NCBI GenBank assembly: GCA_026392115.1
Contig: JAPLCQ010000094.1
Location: 86,788-143,292, forward strand
Length of the DNA: 56,505 bases
Source: Armatimonadota bacterium
GTDB taxonomy: Bacteria > Armatimonadota > Chthonomonadetes > Chthonomonadales > CAJBBX01
Direction: 5' to 3'
Below the pieces are notes generated by a model. The model made no database searches. It saw only the letters and a program-made list of their open reading frames with translations, and was not told where the DNA came from. Positions 1 to 9,529 of this stretch are shown here, piece by piece; position 1 is the stretch's first letter, and every line of letters begins with the position of its first letter. The position numbers were made by a program, and so were the translations under genes.

Positions 1-2683
1 CGAACTCGTTGTCGGCCGACATAGTTGCCAGGGTACGGACGATGCGGATGCCGGCGGGCACGTTGAGCGCGGCGCGGAAGCTGCGGACGCCTGGGGGAGG
101 ATTGCCGCCGTCGGCCGCGTGCCAGATCCACTGGGCTCCCTGCAGGCCCGCATGGCCCGGCATCGCGGCCGCCGCGCGCGTGTCGGGCGCCGCCTCCAGG
201 TCCGGCGGCACGCCGTCGGAGGCCATCACGGCCTGCAGCGAGCGCCCCCAGATGATCCTGCCCTTACCGACGCGGCGCACTCCGGCGGCGGGGCGTTGGG
301 CGCCCCACATCTCGCCGACCAGCCCGCGGATGAGCGCATCGGCGGCCATGCGGTTGCCCAGGCCTTGCGCGTGCCTGGGCGGGTTTCCGATCACGGTGGC
401 GCCCGCTGCCACGAGCTGCCGGATCCTGGACAGCACGGCGGGGCTCATGGTCGCGCAACTCGGCTCGAGCAGGACCAGGTACCGGTAGCTGAGGCCATCG
501 GGCAGCACAATGCGGCCGTCCTTCACGGATAGCCGGGTGAGCAGTACTTCGGCGTTGATTCCGTCGAAGTCGCATCCCGCCGGCAGGGGCGGCTGCAGCA
601 TGGATCGGCTGGGCACGAAGCGCGTGGCGCCTTCGCCCACGAAGTAGGCCGCGTCGGCCACGAAGCGGCCCTGCTGCAGCATGTACTGGCAACGTCCGAT
701 GTAGCCGAGGATTCCGTCGGCCATGGGCCACCAGGTGTAGTGGCGGCTGAAGATGCCGTAGTCCTCCAGCCCCGGCTTGTACTCGAAGGGCTGGTGCACG
801 TACTTATGGATGACGGCCTGATTGAGTCCGTTGGCGAAGCAGTAGTTCAGCGTGCGCCGGTACATGGCGGGCGCCGTCACCTGCCCCAGCCAGGGGTGGT
901 ACGTCAGCGTCTCGGCCTGCACGACCTGCCTGCCGTAGATGCGCGCGCCGGAGGCCGCCGTCCGCAGGGCGTCGCAGACGGGCGAGGCCATGGCGACCAC
1001 CTCGGCGTTGCTGTGCGCCACCTCGGCCATGGGCAGGTCGGCCCGACCGAACACCTTGAGCCCGTCGATCTGCGGCGACGGGTAGCTGCCGTAACCCGAC
1101 TCGGGGTTCATCAGCGTCTTCCGCTGGTGGGCGCGCTGCTGCAGGCGCCCGTAGTAGTCGGCCACCAGATCGGCGATGGTGTCGCGGTAATCATTGAGGA
1201 ACCGGCTCGTCGTCTCGCGGTCATCGACGAGCCGACGCGCCATAGCCGGGAGCATGGGCAGCAGGTCGTAGCCACGCCGACGCCGGAACTGCTCCCGGAA
1301 GTCACCGGTCCATGTGGGCTGCTGCCCCTGCACGTCGGCGCCGATCTCCCAGCTATCCGTATGGAAGACCTTCATCACGCCGGGCGCCTTCTTCTCCGCG
1401 GCCGCCAACATCGCGACGGCGGCGTTGTCGAACATGAGGTCGGCGCCCTTTACGTTGAGGACGTCCACCTCGTAGCCGCCGCCGGCCGACATTCGCGCGG
1501 TCTGCCCGATGGTGGTCCAGCCGAAGCGCATGACGGTCCACCGGCCCGCGGGCGGGTCCCAGTCGAGCCGGCCGTCCGGCCGCAGGCGGCCCGTGAGGTC
1601 GATGACCTGGCCGCTCTCAAGGTCGGAGGCCGCATCGTCCGGGTACTCCTCGGCCAGCGAGCCCACGACCAGCCAGCCCCGGTTGCCCGACTTCAGGTCC
1701 CACCACTTCACGCCGCGCCGCACCAGCGGCAGGTCGCCGCGCCGGAGCATCTGGAACTCGGCCAGGCGGACATCCGGCGCATGGGCCGAGGTGATCAACA
1801 GGCGGAACGCGGCGGCGCTCGTCTCGGGGATCGGCCAGGCGCGTGCGTCGCCCATGCCCGCGGCGAACCGGGCCACGGTGCGGAAGGCGTGACCGTCGTC
1901 CGACACCTGCAGCTCGCACTCGCGCGGTCCGCCGTCCGGCATGGCGCGCAGGTAGACCGCCGTAGCGGCAAGCGGCCGGGCGTACGTGGCCTGGATCCAG
2001 ACGGGGCTGACGAAAGACGGCGCGGTGGATGTCCGCCAGTAGGTCTCCGGGTCGGCGTCGACGGCGTGCGCCGCCGGCCAGTTCTCTTCGTCGCAGTAGC
2101 CCTTGTCCGTATGGCTGCCGGACACGGAGGACGGCGCCGGAGGACGCGTCGAGGACTCGGGGAACGCCACGACGGCCACATCGCGATAGACGCCCAGCCG
2201 CGTGAAGGGCATGGGTAGCGGCGCCTGCAGGTCGCCTGAGCCGTCCACCTGTAGCTCGGAGGAGACCAGCATCTTGGCGGCGGCCTCCTTGTCGACCCAG
2301 GCGCCGCCGAACGCCCACCCGTCCACGATGCTGGCGCTCATGGTCATGCCCGCCTTGCCCGCCAACCGTGCGGCCTCGCCGAACCAGTCGGCCCATGCGG
2401 GGCCCAGCATGGGCGGTTCCGAGGGCAGGGGCATGCCGGACGAGTTGAGCGTCTGCATATGCATGACGCCGCCGATCCCCTTCCCGCGCATGGCCGCAAT
2501 GTCCCGAGCCATGCCCTCCTTGCCGCCGTAACCCCCCTCGAACCACCAGAACACCCACGGCCGCGCCTTCATGGGGGGGCTGGCGAAGCCGGCGGCCAGG
2601 TCCTGCGCCGGAGCGCCGTGGACGGCGGGCAGGCAGACGGCCAGAGCCGACAGCCGGGCGACGAGACGGATGAATCGGGTCAT
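1..2683 (-). CDS. Secreted GH106-like glycoside hydrolase (alpha-L-rhamnosidase-type), 3' end outside window
   Basis: The reading frame runs from an ATG at 2683 to the first bases of the window without a stop, so 894 residues are visible and the C-terminus is cut off. A GAGAGGAA ribosome-binding site precedes the ATG, followed by a signal peptide (MTRFIRLVARLSALAVCLPA). The N-terminal part has the hallmark of GH106-like enzymes: a 'PPMKARPWVFWWFEGG' start, then 'AMRGKGIGGVMHMQ'. A central 'HTDSWEIG' motif (Asp443, Glu446) fits the acidic active-site region of that family. Residues of about 170-300 look like an inserted beta-sandwich. The visible end (RTLATMSADNEF) is the beginning of the jelly-roll domain usual in these proteins. 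The substrate is probably rhamnose-containing polysaccharide outside the cytoplasm (inference). It is divergent from the SBBP protein gene at 2790. Confidence 0.8.
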   Translation of the reverse strand, partial: MTRFIRLVARLSALAVCLPAVHGAPAQDLAAGFASPPMKARPWVFWWFEGGYGGKEGMARDIAAMRGKGIGGVMHMQTLNSSGMPLPSEPPMLGPAWADWFGEAARLAGKAGMTMSASIVDGWAFGGAWVDKEAAAKMLVSSELQVDGSGDLQAPLPMPFTRLGVYRDVAVVAFPESSTRPPAPSSVSGSHTDKGYCDEENWPAAHAVDADPETYWRTSTAPSFVSPVWIQATYARPLAATAVYLRAMPDGGPRECELQVSDDGHAFRTVARFAAGMGDARAWPIPETSAAAFRLLITSAHAPDVRLAEFQMLRRGDLPLVRRGVKWWDLKSGNRGWLVVGSLAEEYPDDAASDLESGQVIDLTGRLRPDGRLDWDPPAGRWTVMRFGWTTIGQTARMSAGGGYEVDVLNVKGADLMFDNAAVAMLAAAEKKAPGVMKVFHTDSWEIGADVQGQQPTWTGDFREQFRRRRGYDLLPMLPAMARRLVDDRETTSRFLNDYRDTIADLVADYYGRLQQRAHQRKTLMNPESGYGSYPSPQIDGLKVFGRADLPMAEVAHSNAEVVAMASPVCDALRTAASGARIYGRQVVQAETLTYHPWLGQVTAPAMYRRTLNYCFANGLNQAVIHKYVHQPFEYKPGLEDYGIFSRHYTWWPMADGILGYIGRCQYMLQQGRFVADAAYFVGEGATRFVPSRSMLQPPLPAGCDFDGINAEVLLTRLSVKDGRIVLPDGLSYRYLVLLEPSCATMSPAVLSRIRQLVAAGATVIGNPPRHAQGLGNRMAADALIRGLVGEMWGAQRPAAGVRRVGKGRIIWGRSLQAVMASDGVPPDLEAAPDTRAAAAMPGHAGLQGAQWIWHAADGGNPPPGVRSFRAALNVPAGIRIVRTLATMSADNEF

Positions 2684-2789
2684 GATCGCGGTTCCTCTCG
2701 GTGGCGATGGACAGGCGGACGGCGCATCGTCGGCCTATGGTACCGGGTAGCCGCAACAGCGGGCCGATTCCGCAGGGGGGAGTACGATC
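2684..2789. promoter_or_regulatory. Divergent intergenic region between GH106-like and SBBP genes
   Basis: About 106 bases lie between two divergently read genes, so promoters for both should sit here. A GAGAGGAA ribosome-binding site serves the minus-strand gene, and a GGGGGGAG run at about 2775-2782 serves the plus-strand gene. I cannot pick convincing -35/-10 hexamers by eye. Confidence 0.4.
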
Positions 2790-5588
2790 GTGCCATCACA
2801 CGACGGCCGCAGGCACTTCCAGAGATTTGTGCCGAACCGCGGCCTGAAAGGCGGTTCAGTGCTACCTTTCAACTGGGATCGGGCGGCCACCCCGCCGGCT
2901 CATCGTATGGTCGGCGCGCGGCTCCGCTCCGTGCTGATCTCGATCGCGGCCGTCTCGTACGCGGCGGTGGCCCTGGCGGGTCCGCGCGCCACTGCGCACG
3001 CGATACAGACGACGGCTCTGCCCCTCACCTTCGAGAAGAACACGGGCCACTGGCCGAGTGACGTGCAGTTCGTCGCGCGCTCGGCGCAGGGCACGCTCTT
3101 CCTGACGAAACGCGAGATGGTCGTCGCCCTGCGGAGGGGAGGAAGGGAATCGGTCGTTCGCCTCAAGCTGCAGGGCTCCAACCCGAATGCCGCGGCCTCG
3201 GGGTTGGAGAAGCAGCCCGGGATCGTCAACTACCTTGTCGGCAACGATCCAAGGAAGTGGCGGACGAAGGTTCCCACCTACTCCCGGGCCAGGCTGGCCG
3301 GCGTCTACCCGGGCATCGACCTGGTGACCTACGGCGCGGGCGCGTCGCGCGCGCTGGAATACGACTTTGTCGTGAAGCCCGGCGCCGATCCGAGGCGCAT
3401 CCGCATGGCGGTTTCAGGCGCCAAGTCGCTGCGAAGCGTGGACGGCCGCCTCATCGCCTCCACGGCGTGCGGCGACGTGAGCCTGAACCGGCCCTACGCC
3501 TACCAGACGATCAACGGCGTCCGCAGACAGGTGGCGTGCTCGTTTGCGCTGGAACGCGACACCGTGGCCTTCCAGATCGCGCGGTACGATGCATCGCGGC
3601 CGCTGGTCGTCGACCCGACGATTGTCTACAGCACGTACGTTGGTGGCCCGTCGGATAGCCGGGCATGGGGTATGGCGGTGGATGCATCCGGCGCCGTTAC
3701 GATTTGCGGCGAAGCGGGTGAGTCCTATCCCCTGCATGGCCCCATCCAGGCCGTCTATGGCGGAGGCTCCTACGACGCCTGTATCACGAAGCTCAACGCC
3801 GGCGCCACGGCGCTGGTCTACAGCACCTACCTGGGCGGCACGGGGATCGACTCGGCCACGTCCGTCGCCCTCGACGCATCCGGCGCGGCCACCGTTGCCG
3901 GCAACACGGCCTCCAGCAACTTCCCGACGACGCCGGGCGCCTACGACACGAGCTACAACGGCAGTACCGACGCCTTTGTCTTGAAGCTGGCCCCGGACGG
4001 CGCGAGCCTCGCATACGCAACCTACCTGGGTGGGTCCAGTAGGGACGGGGCAACAACCGTCGCCGTGGACGGCGCCGGCGCCGCCTACGTGGCGGGCGTC
4101 ACCGCGTCCTGCGACTTCCCGACGACGGCTGGAGCCTACTCCCGCACTAACGACGGCGGCGACGATGTGTTCGTCGCCAAGTTCAGCTCGGCCGGCGGGG
4201 CCATGGCCTACGGCACCTACCTTGGGGGCAGCGGCGCTGACGGCGTGACCGGCGTCGTCGCTGACTCCGCCGGCGTCGCCTACATCTGCGGCTGGACACA
4301 GTCTGCCTCGTTCCCGACGACTGCCGGCGCCTACGACGAGTCGGCAAATGGCGTCGAAGACGCCTATGTGACGAAGCTGAACGCGGCCGGCACGGCGCTC
4401 GTCTACAGCACGATGCTCGGAGGTTCGGATGTTACGGATGCCAACGGCATCGCCATCGATGCCTCCGGTTGCGCTTATGCCACCGGCGTGACCGTTGCGG
4501 AGGACTTCCCCACGTCGCCGGGCGCCTTTAGCGCCACGCTGAACGGGTTCACGGACAGCTTCGTCACCAAGCTCAACGCCTCGGGCTCCGATGTGGTCGT
4601 GGCGGGATACGTTGTCTCAACCGACTTCCCCACCACCCCCGGTGTCGTGCAGCCGGCGTACGGCGGCCTTGGCGACGCCTTCGTGACCCGTATCGGGTTC
4701 CAGACCGCGGCCTCGCTGGCGGCTACGGGGGCTACCGGCGTTGTGGGTGAGATCGTCGAGTTCACCGCTACGCTCACCTCGGGCGGCTCGCCGGTGGCGG
4801 GCGCCACGGTGAAGTTCACCACGCCGGACAGCGTGACGACGTCACGCACGACCAACGCCTCCGGCCTGGCCAACCTCTGGTACGAGATACCGCTGGGCGC
4901 CTCCAGCGGCTCCGTGGCCGTGGCCTTCGAGGCGACCGGTTCCTACCAGGGCTCGACCGCCAACGCCACACTCACCGTGAACCCGGTGGGCAAGCTTTGG
5001 GCGACCTCCGTTACCGGCAAGCAGGGCGGGGCGCTGACGCTCTACGCCTACCTCTGGCAGGGCAGGACCACGGCGGGGCTCACCGGCAAGCAGCTCACCT
5101 ACAAGATCGACGGCGGGCCGGCGGTCAGCTTCGCCACCCTCACCTCCGGGACCTTCGGCAAGGCGACGAGCCCCTACACGATCGCCGCGGGCATGGCGGT
5201 CGGGGACCACACGATCACCGTCGACTGGGCCGGCGGCGGAGGCTACCCGGCGGCTCAGGGGCTCGCGACCCTAACGGTGCAAGCGGCGCCATTCCCCACC
5301 TACGTCTGGGTCCACAGCCACGGCGCCACCCGCAACGTCGCCACGAAGCTCAACTGCTATCTCTACGAGCGCCGCCGCAACGGTGACCTCATCCCGCTGG
5401 CAGGCAAGCCCATCAGCTTCCGCGTACAGGGCACACTGGTGGACGCCGCCAACACCGCCGCCGACGGTAAGGCGACGCTACCGTACACACCTGCCACCAC
5501 CGGCGCTCTGACGCAGTCCATGGCGTTCGCCGGCGACGCCGCCTACGCCGCGTCCAGCAACACCGGCACGCTTACCGTCACGCCGTAG
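2790..5588 (+). CDS. Secreted SBBP beta-propeller protein with C-terminal Ig-like domains
   Basis: This 932-residue exported protein has an N-terminal domain of about 200 residues (LTFEKNTGHWPSDVQFVARS onward) like the one preceding SBBP repeats. About six repeats of roughly 60 residues follow, each with 'YSTYLGG..D.A..VAVD..G..Y..G.T.S.DFPTT.GAY', the signature of the seven-bladed SBBP propeller. From about residue 630 come three Ig-like domains rich in Gly, Thr and Val. The GTG at 2790 has a strong upstream GGGGGGAG. An alternative ATG at 2907 gives a more normal signal peptide (MVGARLRSVLISIAAVSYAAVALA) but has no clear ribosome-binding site. The last propeller repeat lacks its first half, as if about 30 residues were deleted in frame near base 4590. 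The protein is probably a surface or adhesion protein, with no catalytic motif seen. Confidence 0.85.
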   Translation: MPSHDGRRHFQRFVPNRGLKGGSVLPFNWDRAATPPAHRMVGARLRSVLISIAAVSYAAVALAGPRATAHAIQTTALPLTFEKNTGHWPSDVQFVARSAQGTLFLTKREMVVALRRGGRESVVRLKLQGSNPNAAASGLEKQPGIVNYLVGNDPRKWRTKVPTYSRARLAGVYPGIDLVTYGAGASRALEYDFVVKPGADPRRIRMAVSGAKSLRSVDGRLIASTACGDVSLNRPYAYQTINGVRRQVACSFALERDTVAFQIARYDASRPLVVDPTIVYSTYVGGPSDSRAWGMAVDASGAVTICGEAGESYPLHGPIQAVYGGGSYDACITKLNAGATALVYSTYLGGTGIDSATSVALDASGAATVAGNTASSNFPTTPGAYDTSYNGSTDAFVLKLAPDGASLAYATYLGGSSRDGATTVAVDGAGAAYVAGVTASCDFPTTAGAYSRTNDGGDDVFVAKFSSAGGAMAYGTYLGGSGADGVTGVVADSAGVAYICGWTQSASFPTTAGAYDESANGVEDAYVTKLNAAGTALVYSTMLGGSDVTDANGIAIDASGCAYATGVTVAEDFPTSPGAFSATLNGFTDSFVTKLNASGSDVVVAGYVVSTDFPTTPGVVQPAYGGLGDAFVTRIGFQTAASLAATGATGVVGEIVEFTATLTSGGSPVAGATVKFTTPDSVTTSRTTNASGLANLWYEIPLGASSGSVAVAFEATGSYQGSTANATLTVNPVGKLWATSVTGKQGGALTLYAYLWQGRTTAGLTGKQLTYKIDGGPAVSFATLTSGTFGKATSPYTIAAGMAVGDHTITVDWAGGGGYPAAQGLATLTVQAAPFPTYVWVHSHGATRNVATKLNCYLYERRRNGDLIPLAGKPISFRVQGTLVDAANTAADGKATLPYTPATTGALTQSMAFAGDAAYAASSNTGTLTVTP

Positions 5589-5623
5589 TCCGAGCGCCGC
5601 AACCATCTGGTTCGCGGCATGTG

Positions 5624-5653
5624 CGCCCCCGGAGGCTTCCGCCTCTGGGGGCG
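5624..5653 (+). terminator. GC-rich hairpin downstream of the SBBP gene
   Basis: Arms of 13 bases (CGCCCCCGGAGGC and GCCTCTGGGGGCG) pair with one mismatch around a TTCC loop, 36 bases after the stop codon. No T-run follows. It may act as a terminator or as an mRNA 3' end stabiliser. Confidence 0.5.
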
Positions 5654-5754
5654 TTCGGCGTGTGCAGTCTCGCCGAACCCGTCGGCCCACGCCGGCCTGG
5701 AGTGTACAATCCTTCTGCGGCGGCGGACCCGGCTGCCCGGAAGGTGGTGCACCG

Positions 5755-7431
5755 ATGAGCATGGCTGCCTTGCTGGCCTGCGCGCTGGCCGTTGCCGCGC
5801 CGGAACCGCTCGTGCTGGACCTCCGCCCGGAGCTTCCCGCCATTGCCGCGCCCCGTGTGCCCGCGCTCTGGGAGGGCGTACCCGACGGCGACGCAACGCC
5901 CGGCGCCGGCGAAATGACGCCCGATACCGCATACCGGTGGCTCTGCGAGCCCGGCGGCTCGGTTGCATTCCGCGTGGCCGCCGAGGCGCGGTCGGGGTGC
6001 GATCGCGCCGTGCTGACCGTGTGGGACTGGCACAACCGGCCCGTGCGCCAGATCGGCCTGCACGTGCCCACGGATCAACGCATCACGGCGTGGCTAACGG
6101 GCAAGGGCGCGTACCTGCTGACGCTGGACGGCTTCTCGGGCGCCACGTGCCGGTGGCGGCGCGTCCGTAGCCTGGCCGCCTGCGCCGACAACGCGGGCAA
6201 GCGTGCGGCATGGGCTTCGTCGAAGTTCCAGGTCGGCCTCTGCACCTTCCCCGGCCGCCAGAGTTGGCCGAACGACTTCGGGCCCGCACACCCGCCGGGC
6301 CTCACGCCGGAGCAGTCGTGGCGCCTCGATATGGAGATGACGGCGCGCACGGGCATCCAGCTCGTACGGCCCGATGTTCCCCTGACCGGCGAGGAGGGCG
6401 TGCACGCCTGGCTCGACACCACGCTGCTCGACGCCTATACGGCCGAGTGCGCGAAGAACGGCATCAAGCTGGACCTGCAGATCGGCGCTCCGCCGCCCGT
6501 GCTGGCGAAATACGCCTCCGTCACTGGCCCGTCTTGGCGCTACCCCCGGGCCGAGGAGCCCTACCGGCGCTACGTGCGGGCGCTGGTGTCGCGCTATGGC
6601 CGCTTCGCGCGGTTCGTCGAGGTCTGGAACGAGCCCGACAACCTGGACTTCTGGCGCGGCACACCCGAGGAGTTCGTCACCCAGCACCGCTGGGCCTGGG
6701 AGGAGATCCGCGCCGCGGGGTGCAAGCTCCCGGTAGCGCCCGGCGGCTACTGCATGGTGCAGCCCGACTGGACGCCGATCATGGCCGGGCCTATCGGAAA
6801 GATGACCGACTGGCTCACATACCACTCTCACGGCGACCTGGCCGCGCTGCGCAAGATGCTGGCCGATATCCGCCACGTGACCGCCGAGGCCGGGGCGACC
6901 AAGCGTGACGTGGTGAACACGGAGATGGGATGGGCCTGCTGGCGGCTCGACATGGAGCGGATGCAGGCCGCCACCGCCATGCAGAAGCTCCTCGAGTGCT
7001 GGGCCGAAGGGCACAGGGCGGCGCTGCTCTACTGCGCACGCGACGTGGGCGGACCCCGTATGCGGAAGGACCCGGACTGGGGCTTCGTCGACTACACCTT
7101 CTGCCCACGCTTCGCCTACGCGGCGCTCTGCGGTTTCATCGAGACCTTTGCCGGCGCACGGCTCGACCGCGCGTTGCTGAAGGACGCCGAGGTCACCAGC
7201 TACGCATTCAGGCGCGGCGGCGAAACGCTGGTCACCCTCAGCACGCCGGTGAACCCCGCGCAGGTGGAGCTAACCGGCCAGTGGCACTCGGCAGTCCTGA
7301 TAGATGCCATGGGCAACCGGACGCCGCTGGCATCGCGCGGGCCGTTGAAGCTGGAGGCAAGCGCCTACCCCGTAGCGGTCGTGCTGCAGGGCGCGAGGGC
7401 GCTACACGTGCGGAGGGCCGGCGCCGCTTAG
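5755..7431 (+). CDS. Secreted clan GH-A glycoside hydrolase (GH39/GH5-like)
   Basis: This 558-residue protein starts at the ATG at 5755, preceded by GGAAGGTGG; a frame extension further upstream lacks such a site. The short hydrophobic N-terminus (MSMAALLACALAVAAP) looks like a signal peptide. An N-terminal beta-rich region is followed by a TIM barrel. It carries the two acidic motifs of clan GH-A: 'VEVWNEPDN' with Glu293 as likely acid/base, and 'NTEMGW' with Glu390 as likely nucleophile. A short C-terminal beta domain closes the protein. The exact family and substrate cannot be fixed from motifs alone; GH39-like is my best guess. Its stop codon overlaps the convergent nuclease-family gene by four bases. 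Confidence 0.75.
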   Translation: MSMAALLACALAVAAPEPLVLDLRPELPAIAAPRVPALWEGVPDGDATPGAGEMTPDTAYRWLCEPGGSVAFRVAAEARSGCDRAVLTVWDWHNRPVRQIGLHVPTDQRITAWLTGKGAYLLTLDGFSGATCRWRRVRSLAACADNAGKRAAWASSKFQVGLCTFPGRQSWPNDFGPAHPPGLTPEQSWRLDMEMTARTGIQLVRPDVPLTGEEGVHAWLDTTLLDAYTAECAKNGIKLDLQIGAPPPVLAKYASVTGPSWRYPRAEEPYRRYVRALVSRYGRFARFVEVWNEPDNLDFWRGTPEEFVTQHRWAWEEIRAAGCKLPVAPGGYCMVQPDWTPIMAGPIGKMTDWLTYHSHGDLAALRKMLADIRHVTAEAGATKRDVVNTEMGWACWRLDMERMQAATAMQKLLECWAEGHRAALLYCARDVGGPRMRKDPDWGFVDYTFCPRFAYAALCGFIETFAGARLDRALLKDAEVTSYAFRRGGETLVTLSTPVNPAQVELTGQWHSAVLIDAMGNRTPLASRGPLKLEASAYPVAVVLQGARALHVRRAGAA

Positions 7432-8447
7432 TCTGCCGCGTAGCGGAGCAGCTCCTCGGGCGACTGGGCGTCCTTGATGGCGTCCGTGATCCGCTGAAGC
7501 GCCTCGACGCTGGTGACGCGCCGGATGTGGTCCATCAACCCGAGCGCCTTCTCGCCGAACCGCAGGTCGATGCCGAGCTCGATCGCCCGGAGCAGCCCGT
7601 CGCGGCGGCCGAGGACGACGCCCTCCTGGCGACCTTCCTGGCGGCCCTCCTGGCGACCCTCCTGGCGGCCCTCTTGCCGACCCGCCAACCTGCCCCGCTC
7701 CATGGCCTTCTCTTCGAACCTGGACATGTATTGCATGGTCGTCTCACCCTCTTCTTCTCGCACCTCGCTCCAGAACCGGTCCTCGAGCTCCTCGGGCAAC
7801 TCGAGCACCCAGTCCATGAACGTGATCAGAGCCGATGCTTGCTCTTGTGATACCCCCATCCGCCGCATGGCGCGATAGAGCGCGAGCCTCTGCTGCATAC
7901 GGCTCTCGGGTTGGCCGCGGGTCGCCAGGGAGGCGAGGTGCGCGCTGATCGCAATGCCGAACGGGTTGCTGCCCTGGCGCAGCTCATCGACCCGGCCCGC
8001 CCAGTCGGTCAGCTTCGCAACCGGGTACTCCAGGCCTGCGCGGCAGCCCCACCGCTCGTAGCCGAACGCATTGGGGCGCCAGGCCGGCTCCGGGTCGGCA
8101 AGCACGGCGATGCTCACCGGCTCACGGTCGAAGTGGTCGAAGATGCGCAGGTGGTACCGGTACATGCGTCGCGCGAAGTCGGCGTCGCGCTGGGCCTGCA
8201 CCTCGATGTGTACCAGCACCCAGGTCTGCCCGCCGTCCCGCAGCACGACCTCGGCCAGGCGGTCCACCGCGCGCGAGCCGGCCCGTGCGCCGCGGGCGAC
8301 CCGCGCGAACTCCTTGTCGAGGAACTTCACCGGAACGGACCAGTCGATCTCCCCATGCGCCGCTGGAAGGAGCATCTGGACGAACTCGGGGAAGAGCGCC
8401 TCGATGATCGTCTTCCAGGGGCTGTCCTATCTGCGGCGACCCGCCAT
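7428..8447 (-). pseudogene. Rpn/PD-(D/E)XK transposase-associated nuclease family gene with in-frame TAG at codon 7
   Basis: The protein body (315 residues from an internal ATG at 8375) contains 'FLDKEF', a 'VLVHIEVQAQRD..FARRMYRYHLRIFDHF' core and a C-terminal run of GRQEG repeats. All are typical of the Rpn/YhgA-like PD-(D/E)XK family. The expected N-terminus (DSPWKTIIEALFPEFVQ) lies upstream of 8375 in the same frame but has no start codon of its own. The only good start is an ATG at 8447 with AGGAGG eight bases upstream, and it is separated from that segment by TAG at 8427-8429. The gene is therefore a recent nonsense pseudogene, or a truncated product is made from 8375, or there is an assembly error. 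Homologs promote recA-independent recombination or act as DNases. Confidence 0.7.
7621..7680 (-). repeat. Five tandem 12-bp units encoding GRQE repeats
   Basis: Five consecutive 12-base units (ccctcctggcga and close variants) encode the repeated Gly-Arg-Gln-Glu of the nuclease-family protein. Such tracts are typical of this family's C-terminus and can change length by slippage in multiples of four residues without a frameshift. Confidence 0.85.
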
Positions 8448-8600
8448 GCTCGCAACCCTCCTGCTGCAACGGTCTACCCACCATTCTACATTCGCGGGCC
8501 GTCGCCATCGCCATGGAGGCGGCTCGTGACTGCCATACTCAGGGTACGCTACGAGGGCGCCGGCGTCGCGCCGCGCTCAGTCACGCTATGAGGTGAATGC
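8448..8600. promoter_or_regulatory. Divergent intergenic region
   Basis: These 153 bases separate the minus-strand nuclease-family gene from the plus-strand beta-propeller gene. The region contains AGGAGG for the former (just upstream of 8447) and GAGGTGA at 8590-8596 for the latter. I see no other clear element. Confidence 0.35.
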
Positions 8601-9500
8601 ATGATCCGATCCGGCCTGCTCCACGTCGTCCTCCTGCTCGCTGCCGCCGGCGCCATGGCCGCGCCGCCCACCTCGCACCGAATGCTGCTGGGCGACTACA
8701 CCGGCGGGCGCGTGGTCATCCTCAGCGCGGTCGGAGTGGTGGAGTGGGAGACGCCCGCTCCCGGCGTCACAGATGTCTGGATGCTCCCCAATGGCAATAT
8801 CCTCCATACCTACTACGGCGGAGTGAAGGAGCTGACCCTCGACAAGAAGCTCGTCTGGGAGTACAAGACCGGCGAGGGCGACGAGGTCTACACCTGCCAG
8901 CGGCTGTCGAACGGCGACACCATGGTGGGCGAGCTGAAGGGCTGCCAGCTGATCGAGGTAGGCAAGGACGGCGCCATCCACAAGACGGTGAAGGTGCCCA
9001 CGATCTCCCCCGACCGGCACAGCCGCTTCCGCAACGCCCGCAAGCTGCCCAACGGCCACTACCTCATCGCCTGCACCGGCGAGAACGTGGTGAAGGAGCT
9101 GGACGCCGACGGCGCCGTGCTCTCGTCCGTACCGGTGCCTGGCAACGCCTTCGGGGCCATCCGGCTGAAGAACGGCAACACGCTGGTCTCCTGCGGCGAC
9201 GGGCATCGGCTGGTGGAGATGGACAGGGACGCCAAGATCGTCTGGTCCATCGACGAGAACGAGCTGCCCGGCATCCCGCTGCGCTTCGTGGCGGGCGTCC
9301 AGCGCCTACCGAACGGCAACACGGTCGTATGCAACTGGCTCGGCCACGGGTTCATCGGCAACGGCACCCACATGTTCGAGATCACCCGCGACAAGAAGGT
9401 GCTCTGGACCAATGTGGACCACGCCATGTTCAAGACGCTCAACACCGTGCAGCTACTGGACGTGAAGGGCGACTGCGTAAAGGGTCAGATCGTCCGCTAG
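8601..9500 (+). CDS. Secreted beta-propeller protein (PQQ/NHL-like repeats)
   Basis: This 299-residue exported protein starts with a signal peptide (MIRSGLLHVVLLLAAAGAMA). The rest is a series of about 45-residue repeats with 'LPNGNIL', 'LSNGDTM', 'LPNGHYL', 'LKNGNTL' and 'LPNGNTV'. Each is followed by a short strand pattern such as 'ELD.DG.V.W', the layout of six- or seven-bladed propellers. No catalytic residues can be assigned. GAGGTGA precedes the ATG. A ligand-binding or scaffold role is possible. The thioesterase gene starts 30 bases downstream on the same strand, suggesting co-transcription. Confidence 0.75.
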   Translation: MIRSGLLHVVLLLAAAGAMAAPPTSHRMLLGDYTGGRVVILSAVGVVEWETPAPGVTDVWMLPNGNILHTYYGGVKELTLDKKLVWEYKTGEGDEVYTCQRLSNGDTMVGELKGCQLIEVGKDGAIHKTVKVPTISPDRHSRFRNARKLPNGHYLIACTGENVVKELDADGAVLSSVPVPGNAFGAIRLKNGNTLVSCGDGHRLVEMDRDAKIVWSIDENELPGIPLRFVAGVQRLPNGNTVVCNWLGHGFIGNGTHMFEITRDKKVLWTNVDHAMFKTLNTVQLLDVKGDCVKGQIVR

Positions 9501-9529
9501 CGACGCTCACCACGCCAGGAGCCCATGCC

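Noticed and set aside
740-2218. A 492-codon plus-strand frame at the window start
   Set aside because: It is antisense to the partial GH106-like gene, whose frame on the minus strand is continuous and has family motifs.
8427-8429. Genetic-code reassignment of TAG
   Set aside because: Other genes in the window, such as the clan-A hydrolase and the GH42-like gene, use TAG as a normal terminator, so a general recoding is not supported.
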